From Azolla caroliniana (Eukaryota; Polypodiophyta), in the NCBI GenBank assembly GCA_043228905.1, contig JBHGNT010000020.1, positions 12,090,001-12,154,000 on the forward strand: a DNA stretch of 64,000 nt. Direction: 5' to 3'. This document shows, piece by piece, positions 24,744-36,600 of this stretch (position 1 is its first letter; the number at the start of each line of letters is the position of its first letter). Below the pieces are notes generated by a model, which had not been told where the DNA came from, did not search any database, and worked only from the letters and a program-made list of their open reading frames with translations. A program made the position numbers and the translations under genes.

Positions 24744-27704
24744 ATGTGCAGTCCCATGGGCCTCTGCCACTACACCAGATTGCTCATCCAATGCAAAGAC
24801 ACCAAGAATCGTGTCCATGGCAACCTCCTATATGCTTGCCTCTTGCAGATTCTGGAAGAAGAGGAAGTAGCAGCAGCAGGGCATGGTGATGGTGATGGTG
24901 ATGGTTATGTTGATGGTTATGGTTATGGTGATTGTGATGGTGATTATGATGACCCTGTTGTGGCCCCCATGGCCTGCTTCCCAACCCTCCTCCTGCAGAT
25001 GTATGCCTCCTGCGATGCCCGAGAGGATGCGCACGCCATGTTTGCACGGCCGGCCTGCAAGCGAGATGTCGTGTCGTGGAACAGCATGCTTGCCTTGCAC
25101 CATCATGATTCTCCAGCCCAGCTCCAACTCTTCCACCACATGTTGTCACATTCTCACCTCATCATTCCCAACAGAGCCACTTTCCTCATCGCTCTTTCGG
25201 CATGCCAGAGTGACGCCTTCGCGGACGATGGGCTGCTCTTGCATTCCTGCATTGTGGAGCATACTAGTAATATGGAGATTAGTGATGATGTCATTCTTGG
25301 CACTGGACTTGTCTCCATGTATGGAAGGTGCAGAAGTGTAGAGCACGCTTGGGAAACTTTCACGAGGATGTCAAATCGTGATACTGTAGCTTGGAATGCC
25401 ATGATCACTGTTTATTCTCAGAATGGGCTTGATAACGAAGTGATTCAGCTTTTCCAACTTATCAGCCAAGATGGTCTTATACCCAATAAGGTCACATATC
25501 TGGTCATTCTTGATGTTTGCTGTAATTCTGCATATTTGGGGGAAGGGAAGAGGATACATTCATGCATCTGGCACCATGGCTTGGATGTTTCAGTCGGAAA
25601 TGCTCTTATTAACATGTATAACAAGTGTGGGAACCTGGAGGATGTAAGGGAAATGTTTGATGAGATGTGTGACAGAAATGTCATCTCGTGGACATCGCTT
25701 ATTTCGGTGCTTGTTCAGCATGGTTATGGAATGGATGCACTGCAATCATTTCACCAGATGCAGGTAGAAGGCGTGATACCAAATAAAGTTACATTTCTCA
25801 GTATCTTTCCTGCATGTGTTAATGGTTGTGTGGGAATCCTAAGTGATAGCTGCAAGGTTCATGCTGTTCTTGGGCATGATGTAGAATTGGATAATGTTCT
25901 AGGTAATGCACTTGTGAATATGTATGGGAAGTGTGATCAAGTGGAGCTTGCAGAGAAAGTATTTGCAAGAATGTGTGATAGAGATGTGGTGTCGTGGAAC
26001 ATCATGATTTCAATTCAACCTTGGCATTCAATCCAATTGCTTTGGCAAATGAAAATGGAATCACTCCTCCCAAGCAAAGCCACATTTTCTTCTATACTAA
26101 CAGCATGTACTACATGTGTGCTGTCGCTTGCTTTTATCAAGTGCTTGCATGCTCAAATTGTTGCCAATGGGCTGGATACAGATGTCATGATAGTAACAAG
26201 TCTTCTGAGCATATATGGAAAACGTGGCTTTATGGATGAGGCTTGGTTGATTATGGACAGTTCCAATATACATGATATGGTCATGTATAATGCCATTATT
26301 GTATCACATACGCAAAATGGGCACTCAAGGTATGCTCTCCAACTACTGTACCAATCCTTGATGGAGGGTTTTATGCCTGATAAAGCTACTTTTCTGAGCA
26401 TTCTTGATGCTTGTGGCAACCTGGGATCAACCAATGATGCCAAGAAAATGCATGTCATCATAACAGGTATGGGACTTCAGACAGATACCTCTGTGAACAA
26501 TGCACTCCTTGTGATGTATGGGAAATGCGGTAGGATTGAAGAAGCTGATAGAATCTTTGAGTCATCAAAGGTACAGGATGTTATTACTTGGAATGTGATG
26601 ATTATGGCATCAAGCTACTCTGGAGAACCCGGAAAGGCCGTACTCCTATTCGAAGTGATGCAAACTGAAGGCATCATACCAGACAAAGCCACCTTTGCAA
26701 GCCTGATTTCTGTATTTTCTAATGAAGAGGGTCTGCTAGAAGGCACACGAATGCATGCTCGCATTGTTGGTACTGCTGTAAATGAAGATATAGCTGTCCA
26801 AAATGCTCTCATCAGCATGTATGGTAAGGGTGGGAACCTTGACCAAGCAAAATCTATGTTTGATAGAATTTCCAATCCAGACATTGTTTCATGGAATGCC
26901 CTCATTGCAGCACATGTCCATTGTGGTGAGGCAAATCAGGCCCTTTCTCAATATAGCAATTTGATGCAAGCAGGAACTGTCTTCCTAGATAAAATGATTG
27001 TGATTACCATCTTATCTGCCTTTGCTAGTGAGGCAACCTCAGTTGAAGGAAGGTGTCTGCATGTTTGCATTGTGGAGAACGGAATCCAATCAGATATTTC
27101 AGTAGGAAATGGCCTTGTTAATATGTATGGTAAATCTGGGAGCCTTGATGATGCAAGGTGTGTTTTTGAAAATATGCAACAGCATGATATAGTTTCATGG
27201 AATGCAATGATTGCAGCCTATGCACAACATGGGCAAGCAGACCTAACTTTTGGGCTGTTTTTCAAGCTTAAATCTAAAGGTCTGATTCCAGACAACGTGA
27301 CTTTGGTTAGCATTCTCATGGCATGTAGCCATGGGGGTCTTGTGGATGAGGCATTCTGGTTTTTTCTCTTTGTAGACGGCATTAAAAGAACGATAGACCA
27401 TTATAATTGCTTGATTGACCTTCTTGGACGGGCAGGAAGGTTGCACGAGTTGGAATGCCTTATGAAGTCCATGCCAGTAAACCCTACATATGCTTCATGG
27501 ATGGCTTTGCTAGATGCTTGCAGGAAGCACTTCGATTTGGAAAGAGCAGAGATGGCAACAAATTGTATCATGGATCTGCAACCGTCAAAATGTGCACCCC
27601 TTGTATTGTTATCAAACATCTATGCTAACGCAGGTAGATGGGAAGATGTGAATAAAGTAAAAGAAGTTATGAGAGGAAATTTGAATTATTTTACCATATG
27701 CTAG
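24744..27704 (+). CDS. PLS-class pentatricopeptide-repeat protein, truncated in the E region
   Basis: One uninterrupted 986-codon frame from the ATG at 24744. The frame opens 33 bases earlier without an ATG. It is a long run of PPR motifs in the P-L-S arrangement, with recurring signatures MYGKCG, VSWNAMI, GLIPNKVTFLSIL and DVVSWN. The C-terminus enters the E region (SWMALLDACRKHFDLERAE, then VLLSNIYANAGRWEDVNKV) and stops about ten residues later, so E2/E+/DYW segments are absent. Residues about 47-70 are an insertion of Gly-Asp repeats from an in-frame ggtgat microsatellite, between the N-terminus and the first clear repeat. Family role: sequence-specific organellar RNA binding, often C-to-U editing. 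Without a DYW domain it would need a partner deaminase. A few motifs look eroded, so recent loss of function is possible. Confidence 0.92.
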   Translation: MCSPMGLCHYTRLLIQCKDTKNRVHGNLLYACLLQILEEEEVAAAGHGDGDGDGYVDGYGYGDCDGDYDDPVVAPMACFPTLLLQMYASCDAREDAHAMFARPACKRDVVSWNSMLALHHHDSPAQLQLFHHMLSHSHLIIPNRATFLIALSACQSDAFADDGLLLHSCIVEHTSNMEISDDVILGTGLVSMYGRCRSVEHAWETFTRMSNRDTVAWNAMITVYSQNGLDNEVIQLFQLISQDGLIPNKVTYLVILDVCCNSAYLGEGKRIHSCIWHHGLDVSVGNALINMYNKCGNLEDVREMFDEMCDRNVISWTSLISVLVQHGYGMDALQSFHQMQVEGVIPNKVTFLSIFPACVNGCVGILSDSCKVHAVLGHDVELDNVLGNALVNMYGKCDQVELAEKVFARMCDRDVVSWNIMISIQPWHSIQLLWQMKMESLLPSKATFSSILTACTTCVLSLAFIKCLHAQIVANGLDTDVMIVTSLLSIYGKRGFMDEAWLIMDSSNIHDMVMYNAIIVSHTQNGHSRYALQLLYQSLMEGFMPDKATFLSILDACGNLGSTNDAKKMHVIITGMGLQTDTSVNNALLVMYGKCGRIEEADRIFESSKVQDVITWNVMIMASSYSGEPGKAVLLFEVMQTEGIIPDKATFASLISVFSNEEGLLEGTRMHARIVGTAVNEDIAVQNALISMYGKGGNLDQAKSMFDRISNPDIVSWNALIAAHVHCGEANQALSQYSNLMQAGTVFLDKMIVITILSAFASEATSVEGRCLHVCIVENGIQSDISVGNGLVNMYGKSGSLDDARCVFENMQQHDIVSWNAMIAAYAQHGQADLTFGLFFKLKSKGLIPDNVTLVSILMACSHGGLVDEAFWFFLFVDGIKRTIDHYNCLIDLLGRAGRLHELECLMKSMPVNPTYASWMALLDACRKHFDLERAEMATNCIMDLQPSKCAPLVLLSNIYANAGRWEDVNKVKEVMRGNLNYFTIC

Positions 27705-29202
27705 ATTTTAGATGTCACACTTTCATGTGCATATATTGCTGACACTGTCACTTACGGGGTGTGCTTTTGTACTAAATATTGGATCATTCCATAAAAAAAG
27801 GTCAGTGTCTAACATGAAATGCTTTGCAAGTCGATGCCAGAGATCTAAACATGGGAGAAAGATGAAATGGTCTAGTAGATTATGGGGAACTAGATTTTAT
27901 AAAACAGTAGGAAGATGTACTGTTTTGTATACACCCCATAGTCAACAAATGAGGCATTGTGGGACTAATAAAGCATATCAATATAATACATGATTCCTTT
28001 AATGAAAAAACTGCAAATTGGAAGAGCCTAGAGGACACTATTATGGATGTAAATTTTGGGATCTGGGATGGATCTATACCCAAGATTGGTGCGAAAGTGG
28101 AAGGGTGGTTCCAAAGGATCTTATTAGCCCACTTCGCTCTTTCCTAAATACATTGTGTCCTACTCATCTACAATTTCTTAGAGTGACACCTTATCAACCC
28201 ATATGGTCGGATTGCACAGTAGCTACTCCTCATTTGGGGTGCTATCACAAAATATGCACTCTAATAAGAGTATATATGGGGATAAATTGACAACTTGGAA
28301 TTGATCATTGATTATATCTAACAGATATGCCATTCTGGCCTTATTGATTACTGCTCATAACTATATTGCCAAAGTGCATTTAAGAGAGGTTTGGAAAGAG
28401 TCCATGTTGCACACAGTTAAAAGCATCGTTCCGCATGCATCTGAATACAGCGAAGACATCCAACAACACTCATGAAATCAGTCAAATGCCCATCAAGAAT
28501 GAGATGCATCCATGTACTAAAAGTTCCTAAAACGTTTGAAGCATTGAAGCATATGGTGACAATAAAGTAAACAAGAAGGATCATGGTATTCACAAGTGAT
28601 TTAATTCAACAATAATGGCCTCAAGGTGAAATGTTCTCTAAAATGATGAATGATGAATGGAACAAGATATTGCAAAAGCATCTATGTCAACTCTATATCC
28701 AAAAGAACTGTATCATACCAAAGGAGCCTCTTAGCCCAAACCTACAACAAAGATCACTTCATGAACTTCTTAGAAGATGGCTCACGTATAAATCAAGGTA
28801 TATGGGCATCTACATACCCCATAGTGGTTGCACAACAATAGGCTAACTTAGAGTTTCTTCCCACCAACGTGAAATTGAAGCTACACAAACACTTCACATA
28901 CCTAGAGTTGATATATGTTGATAACTAGGGAGATTGAGAGAGAACATTTCAAGGAGTCACTATATATCCTTTGCTTAAGTGGGAAAATGAATAAAGAAAT
29001 TTGTATTTCAACTCTAATGTATTTACATTGGTCACAATAGCCAATGAATGATTTTACCCACGCCCACATCCATACATGAAAGATATTGAAAGAAATGGTT
29101 TGTGGACATTTCTTACTTGTGTTACGCCACTTTTTATCAAGGATATCATATTTCATTCGATCATCATCAAGGTTGCAAATCTCAACTATTACAATATTTA
29201 GC
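27705..29202. other. Spacer with probable decayed repeat DNA
   Basis: No E2 or DYW continuation of the PPR gene is found after its stop in any frame. A + strand frame at about 27959-28147 (TIMDVNFGIWDGSIPKIG) has the look of repeat-derived coding sequence, perhaps a LINE, but I cannot assign it. Nothing else could be supported. Confidence 0.35.
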
Positions 29203-29577
29203 GATCATGATACTACTCGCATGGTTACCTAACTTGCATTTTCAAGGTGGATGTCATTACCTTACTAATAATATTGGGATGGGTTTTACGTGCCTAGTGT
29301 TTAGACTCGACCATTATGTCACTATTGCTAATAGCCTTAATACTCCTGGTTGGAATTAAGGGTTCTAGGTTTGGTGTGTTAGAACTTAGTGATCATGATA
29401 CTACTCTCATGGTTACCTAACTTGCATTTTCAAGGTGGATGTCATTACCTTACTAATAATATTGGGATGGGTTTTATGTGCCTAGTGTTTAGACTCGACC
29501 ATTATGTCACTATTGCTAATAGCCTTAATACTCCTAGTTGGAATTAAGGGTTCTGGTTCTAGGTTTGGTGTGTTAGA
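29203..29577. repeat. Tandem duplication, 188-bp unit, two near-identical copies
   Basis: The block beginning gatcatgatactactc at 29203 restarts at 29391, an offset of 188 bp. The copies differ by only a handful of bases (for example actcgc versus actctc) plus a small insertion near the right end. This is therefore a young duplication compared with the one at 5.6 kb. Confidence 0.9.
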
Positions 29578-29990
29578 CTTAGCACTTGATTCTATTTGGA
29601 GTTCTTCGACATTGCTTACTCTATCTAAATGTATTCTTTAACACAAGAACATGTATGTTTCATCTTCCAAGAAAACATTGTCTTCAAAGGAACCAAATCA
29701 TAGTATTTTTAGAAGCATATACACCACTAACAATGAGGTCAAAGCCGTAAGTGCATTTATTTTATTATTGGTATTAATTCAAACCTCAACCACACAATCT
29801 AAATCGATTAATGCAAACACTATATTGTGCCCTTTTTTGTGAGTACTTCCAAGTTACGTTTCAAACACCAACGTGCATCTCTATTTGGACCTTATGTGTT
29901 GTTTTTTTTAATGAGGGGTTGGTTATGATTACATGCATTAAGCAATCGACTGACATAGAGAGTAATGGTGACGCAAGGTTTTATCTTTGA
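29578..29990. other. Spacer, includes the FUSC-gene 3' UTR
   Basis: No separate gene is supported. The stop codon of the reverse-strand FUSC gene is at 29991-29993, so its 3' UTR should extend into this stretch. Confidence 0.4.
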
Positions 29991-32900
29991 CTATACTAAC
30001 TTTGGTCTATATACGAAATAAGTTGAAGAGTCCCAGAGGTCAATAAGAGTCCATGGACTTTCCAATTGCAAACGCTCATGTAAAGCTTTGTCGAGGTCAG
30101 TTGATTCTCTTAGGAGTCCTTCCAAACTAAAAGCCAATGCCCCTAGAGACAATAAGAAAGTGTTGATCAATGCATCCTCCATGTTGGAAGAAGTGGGGGT
30201 AGCAACACTAGTTTGATGACCCACTTGAGCTACAAGCTTGCGGAAGATGACCTCGAACTCTTCCATCAAGAAGCCCGGTTTCGGTGGATCCATCCTCGGA
30301 AATGTGAATTGGACAATGTTGTTGTTGTTGTTGTTGTTGTTGGTACCCTCGTGTTTCCCGTCCACCACCGGCTTACCGAGGTCTCCCCCGGGTTTAACAA
30401 TGTGTCCTTGGAGAGCTTGCTCGAGGAACTCGAGCAATGGGATAAGCCTCTCTTCCACCACGCGCACGCACGGGGCGAGCGCATCCTGGAGCTCTCCCTC
30501 TCTGGGGTGCGACATCCCGGCATTGACAATGGTATCATATGCACGCACGCCGAAGTGCAGATGGTCGAGCATGCGGGCCATGGCATTGATTATCTTGGAG
30601 TAGGCGTTCTCGGGGAAGGCGGAGAACCAGAAGCGGGGCTCCTCGGCCGCCTCTTTCACGAGCACGGAGAGCCGCGTGCACAAGCCCTTCATCGCCTTCT
30701 CCCGCGCCTTGGAGTCGGACACGGACGCAGCGCGGCAATTCCCACACCGCGGCTCGGAGAGCGCGGACAACACGGCCGAGGTGTGGGCCTTGAGCTTGGC
30801 GAGGGCCGGGACGAGCTCGGCCTTCACAAGGGACGAGGCCTGGCTCGGCAGCACGAGGAGCTCCACGACGATGAAGCTGGCCATCCCGAGGAAGGCCTCG
30901 ACGATCCGGACAACCGTGAAGTCTTCCTCACTCGAGTCTTTCTCCGAGGTGTGCGCGAGGATGACGATCGCGCCCGTGAAGGCGGACACGGCGCCCGCAT
31001 AGCCGTATAGCTTGCTTCGCCTCAGGAAGCTCGTGAGCACGACCCACGGGACCAATGCCGCCATGCGGACGAAGCCCGGGAAGCTCTTGGTGGCCAGGAC
31101 AACGAGGAGGCCGTAGATGGAGCCGGCCACCGTGCCTTGGGCACGAAGTGTCGCGCTCTTGAAGGAGCCTCCTTTGGAAGCACCAGTGAAGCCTAGGCCC
31201 AGTGTAATGTCTGCCCAGTAGCCTTTGTCTCTGCTGAACCATGACCCCAAGAATGCCCCCATTGCCATGGCCAAGCTCATCTTGAATGCCGTCCGCAATT
31301 GCTGCGAATCGATCCTCTTTCCGAACCAGTGCTTCCATCGAAGAAAGCACCCGTCGATCCATCCCCTCGGCTTCATGATTCCCTGCTCTTCATGCTGAAA
31401 TGGCTGCAATAATCCCATAGCACTATAACAATACTTGCATGATCTCTGATTCTCCATGAGCCTAGGGTTTAAATGGGGAACCTCGGGGATGTGGATTTCC
31501 ACCATGCCCTGCACTTGTGCATATCTATGCTTTCTGGTGCTTGCATCTTCCATTTTTACACCATTTTGCTCCACCACAGTTGCCTTGCCTGCCATGGCAA
31601 GGATGCCCTCCGTCTCCTCCAAGAATTTCTCCAGATTGAAGAGGAAGAACAAGGCAGAGGAAGAGACTTTCCGGAAATCGGTGTCCATCGAGCCTACTTC
31701 GCAATCATCGATGCCGCGAAAGCTTTCCCCACCGAGGTCATCGGATGCCATATATGCTAGCTTCTGTCTCGCAGTACTCAGTTTCTCGCTAAACGAAGCT
31801 AGAGCTTCCCTCCCTTCATCCATAATCAACTGCATATGATTCGAGGTCTTCCATCGGTTCTCGCTTGCATGCCTCAACGCGAGGCATGCCCAATCTGTAA
31901 GATAAATCAAGCAGTCTTTGAGCATATAGTGCAGCATTCGCTTCGAAGATGACCTTAAATCCGATGCGAGAGCGCATTCCATTCCGATCAAATGCTCTTT
32001 GAGCCTCTTTAGACCCTTTATGAGATTCATAAGGTTTTCGGAGAATCCGGGAAGCTCCCATCCTAGGTCGCTCTGTCCGAATACATTAATTCAAGTAGCA
32101 TTATTTATGTGTTAAGCTCCTGGTTATGGCATATACCAGACAGGTCACATGAAAGCAATCAACTAAATAGAAAACTTATGTGTTCAAGTAGCATTATGTG
32201 TTAAGCTCCTGGTTATTGTTGAAACTAACTCTAATATTAATAAAAACTAACAGTTTAGATAGCAAAATATGTACAAGTTCATAATTTAAACCCTAAACCC
32301 TATTTTGTAATTTCTTACCCCTGTTTTGATCTCCTTCCTTGGAAGTTATAATCCTTACAGTTATGGTATACCAGACAGGGCACATGAAAGCAAGCAACTA
32401 AACAGGAAATTTTACAGAATTCGATTGAGAGAACTCACCTCTTTCGAAATGATCTCTGCATCTATGGTTGAACCTATTTTGGCTAGTGATTGTGCTTGCA
32501 GATTCAGAGACAACCCCTTGACCAAATCATTGACACAAAATGCATCCACCATGGTTCTCAGCCTTTCGGATATTACACGAGTCGACAGCTTCAATTGCGA
32601 TTGGACCTGATTTTAAACCAGACAACAAAAAAAATGCAACGAAACGGATCAAGACATGTTACTCGGGCATTGCTCGGAAGTTTAGACATGAAAAATGGTA
32701 TAATGACACGATGGCAGATCAAGACATGTTTGTTACTCAGGATTCCTCAGAATTTAGACATGAAAAATGGTATTAAGGAAACATGTCGGATCAAGACATG
32801 TTACACAGAATTGCTTGGAATTTAGACATGAAAAATAGTATAAGGAAACATGTCGGATCAAGACAAGTTACTCGGCATTCCTCAGAATTTAGACATGAAA

Positions 32901-33626
32901 AATGGTATAAGGAAACGATGTCGGATCAAGACAAGTTACTCGGCATTGCTCGGAATTTAGACATGAAAAACGGTATAAGGAAACGATGTTGGATCAAGAC
33001 AAGCTACTCGGCATTGCTTGAAATTTAAACATGAAAAATGGTATGAAAATTCAAAGAGAGAGAGAGAGAGATTGAGGATGACTAGCCTGAAACATTGCCA
33101 AGTGAGGAACTGGCAAGAGGAGTGCCACCATGCCACTGATAGCTCCCACCATGGTGGTTCCCCCGAGCTTCAAAGGGAATGAGACGACCTCCATATCCCC
33201 TCGCCGAATGGACGCAGTCACATACAAAATGGCGCTATGCGCGAGCGCAACACGTTTCGATATGATGAGTGTATTCTTCGGATAAACAATGACAAAGGAG
33301 CTGAGTGAGATCCATAGAATGGCCACACCCAAGGTTATGTTCTCAGCTCCAATGGCTTGGAACACTAGCATTGCCATGCCACAACCTTGGACCGTGCCGA
33401 TCAGCACCCCGACCGTGTCTTGGAAGGCCTTTCCGAATGTCGACTCCCCTACCACCGTGACCGCCATGACATACGCAAAGATGGGGAAAGTGAACCAATG
33501 TACATGCATGCTCCCCAGCTGCAGCACCAAACCAGTCAGGAAACAGCCGAAGGCTGTCCGGAACGCGACATTCAACCTCGTCCGCCAAAACACTTTCTCG
33601 TGCATCGACGGTCTTGATTTAAACAT
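29991..33626 (-). CDS. FUSC-family integral membrane protein
   Basis: Three reverse-strand exons: 33626-33087, 32606-32439, 32072-29991, all phase 0, 929 aa. Exon 1 (residues 1-180) is a bundle of hydrophobic helices (WFTFPIFAYVMAVTVVGES, WISLSSFVIVYP, MVALLLPVPHLAMF). Residues about 181-490 form a soluble middle region. A second helical block at about 497-610 contains the FUSC-typical GYWADITLGLGF and GTVAGSIYGLLVVL. The C-terminal part is helical and soluble, with an Asn run near residue 820 encoded by a GTT microsatellite on the + strand. Plant relatives are annotated as aromatic-acid-exporter or fusaric-acid-resistance-like; the substrate is unknown. The first donor reads CAG|GCTAGT: a GC-AG intron is the only in-frame solution I found. 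An in-frame Met 35 codons upstream (33731) is possible but less family-like. Confidence 0.88.
32093..32415. repeat. Interspersed short repeats in FUSC intron 2
   Basis: The segment tgtgttaagctcctggttat occurs at about 32109 and 32196. The adjoining taccagacagg..cacatgaaagcaa..aactaaa block recurs at about 32134 and 32368. The third partial copy ends within 30 bp of the exon 2 donor. Confidence 0.75.
32630..33045. repeat. 68-bp minisatellite in FUSC intron 1
   Basis: The landmark tttagacatgaaaaa recurs at 32681, 32753, 32821, 32888, 32956 and, mutated, 33024. Spacings are 72, 68, 67, 68 and 68 bp. Each unit also contains cggatcaagacaagttactcgg or a close variant. The array fills nearly the whole intron between the two exons (32607-33086), leaving only short unique margins. 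A GA run borders it at about 33055-33071. Confidence 0.95.
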
Positions 33627-36600
33627 TGTTTCGTGATCTCGTCGGGTCGGGGTTCCGATCACTGGCCTTTTGCCAATGTAAAAATACAAACAAACAAACC
33701 TCGTCAACAACATCAAGCAAACAACATTCACATTGTGATACCATAAGAAGTCCTAGACCCGCCCATTTTGACAAGCATGAACTTACATATGCCTAGGAAC
33801 AAGATTGTCAATAATTACTTAGGTACAAAGTTACCACCCTAAGCACCAACCCAAAGAAACAAATGGAAAATTTTAATCTATATGCCTTAGATTTGGTATA
33901 ACCAACACAACGCGACATGTTGAATGATTCTAGAAGAATGTCAATCACCCACATTAAACAAGGACGGGGCATATATCAACCAGCGATCACAATCTAGGCA
34001 AGGTTGAGTCCGCCCATAGTATTGCTTACGTGACAAGAGACAACACGCTAAAACCCCATGGTAGGACTTATATTTAAGAAATGAAAGAAAACAAGATTGA
34101 ATTACCTTCACCCAGGTAGTGGAAAACCACCCGAATTTGTAGTAATTTCTTGTTACAAGGGGACAAGGGACATGTGGTGAAAGGGGAGCAATGATCACAT
34201 GATCAATGAAAAAACCAATGTGTTCTATGAGTTATATATATTATAGCCAAAGCTAAGAAACACAAAGAAAAGCACGGTGTGTGTAGTCCATTTATAAGTA
34301 ATGGTTCTGTCAAAGTTGCATTGCTAAATTTGCAATCGGGCTTGTGTTGTACGCCATCGTAGTAGTAGCATGGGCCCAATCCAATACCAAGACAAGAGGA
34401 GTTATATTATATTCTTCAACGACAACAATTGAAACTTTACATGCACAACGACAATACTATGTGTGTGAGCTTCCTCTCTTTGTTGAGTGAAGGACACAAC
34501 CTATTCTAGGTTCGCAAAGTTTTGACCACACCAGGTTCATGAAAAGGACACCAATTTAAGTTGTATGCTCTTATTGGAAACACCATTATTGGAGGGTGAT
34601 GTGTGGTAATATGCCTCACAAGTAGTGTACCAAGTTGAGGAGTTTGTGGGATATTATTAGATTATACGCAAAAAATGATCTAAAGCTAATATATTGAAAG
34701 AGGGCCACTAAGTAAGTAATTTGTGGGAGGCCCTCATGAGAATGAGCACAAATTCTATGGAATGATCATGATGAATTTGAGATGGATTTGTATATTATGC
34801 CTAATAGTAATTTTGTAGTTATCTTTCTTGATGTTTATCATGTTGTTGATATGGTTGCTCCAGTGAAAGTAATATACATATATATTAAAACAATGTGACA
34901 ATACAAAAAACCTTTTTTGTCCCTACTATATAATAGAGACGATCTTATTGCCCTCTCTCCCTCTTCCTCTCATACTAGGATATAATGACATTATGCACAT
35001 GTGGTGATACATGTCACTGATGTTGATCATAGGTATATTAAGTAGGTATTGATTATCATATCATTGATATTCTATATGAGAATGAGATCAACACTTTTGT
35101 AGAGCATTTTGAGTGGATGATGTTTCTGGTGTGGTAGAAAGGAATAATAGTTGCTGCCAACATTAAAGGAACCCAATTAACAAGCTTGATTTCAATGCTC
35201 ATTCCATGTACAAATTATATAGTTGAATTTGTTAAAACCATAATACATTAGAGTGTTCTAGTACAACAAAGGATCAAAATCAATTATTCATGATAATCAA
35301 TCAAATATTAAGGTAAAGAATGGTTTAAGGGTGCTTAAGCATGCCAATCACCCTTGAAAGGACAAATGGAAAAACCCATCCATGTCCCATGCCACTAAAT
35401 ATGATCTTATGTTAAACCTTGGAAGTTGAGATGAATATTTATCCTTATAATGAGATATTGCCTCCCCAATAGAGTCTCAACAATGTCCAAGTAATGAGGG
35501 AGGTAATTGGCCCCTTCCTAAGGCTTGACTCACAAAGTTTCCACTACGCCACATGTTCCCATGTCACCTAAGAGGGATACTTTGATATATTCTTGAAATC
35601 TTCGTGTACTATGGCCATTTTTTAAAAGTTAAAGATATCTTTGTGTTTTGTCCTTATATTTGACCTGTGCCTCATGGTAGAATGACAATATGCATAAAAT
35701 GCCTACGAAGATGTTCTGTATATGTGTAACAAGTTGATTACGTGTTGACATGTTGTGAAGTCTATGTAAAAGGTGTGTGGGTCACATGCACGAGAATTTA
35801 TGAAAAAATCCAATGGTACTTATATAAGTTTTTTTTTCATTAAAAAATGGACTTTAAACACCATATCCAAAACATATGAAACTTTAGATATATAAGAAAG
35901 GAACATAGAAATTGTCTTATTGCACGAGTAATGGGGTTTATCACTCTTTGTGTGAGCCAAGTTTTGTTCTAAAACTATAGTTAAGTGTACTATAAACTTC
36001 ATAATCCCAAATTTATTTCATGTCGTGTTTTTTAGCATTCTTGATATTGTTTATCATGGGCATGGGGAGTGAGCCAACCCTAAAGCAACATTCTTTCACA
36101 TCATCTATCCATTATCTCTTAATCTAGCTTAAGTGCATAAATATACCAACCTAGCATACGTCAAATGAAGAAGATAAATGAGATATGTAGATGTGATAAT
36201 TGACAAAACAAAGCCAAATTATACTTTATACCGATCTAGTTCTCCCATTTTGGATTTTAATTCCTAGCAATAAAAGGATTGAGAGGATTTGTTTGCCAAT
36301 GCGAATACCCAAATCCCCGTGAGGCGTGACTATTTCATCAAACAACCGTCGTTGAAGGAGTGTTTTACCAACAACCAAACGTGACACAAAATCTCTTTGC
36401 CAACTTTTTTTGTCTAGCCTCTCAGTCGGTCAAAAGCCCATAGGATGTTGGTAGAAATACAATTCCCATACCTCCTAATATTTTTGGAATTCCCCGATGA
36501 TCCAAATATACTTTCAATCCAGGTACAAAAGATAAAAAAAACTCCACTAATTGACATGAGAAACCAAATCAAGAATAGATGTGGTTTGAGTGAGATCCTT

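Noticed and set aside
24784-25149. Overlapping frames antisense and out of frame at the start of the PPR gene
   Set aside because: His-rich and Met/Val-rich translations come from the ggtgat microsatellite and neighbouring coding sequence. Only the 986-codon frame carries PPR motifs.
30213-31010. 265-codon + strand frame, and other long frames antisense to the FUSC gene
   Set aside because: The GC-rich third positions of the real reverse-strand exon keep the opposite strand open. The translation is compositionally odd (Gly/His/Arg/Glu-rich) and matches no family.
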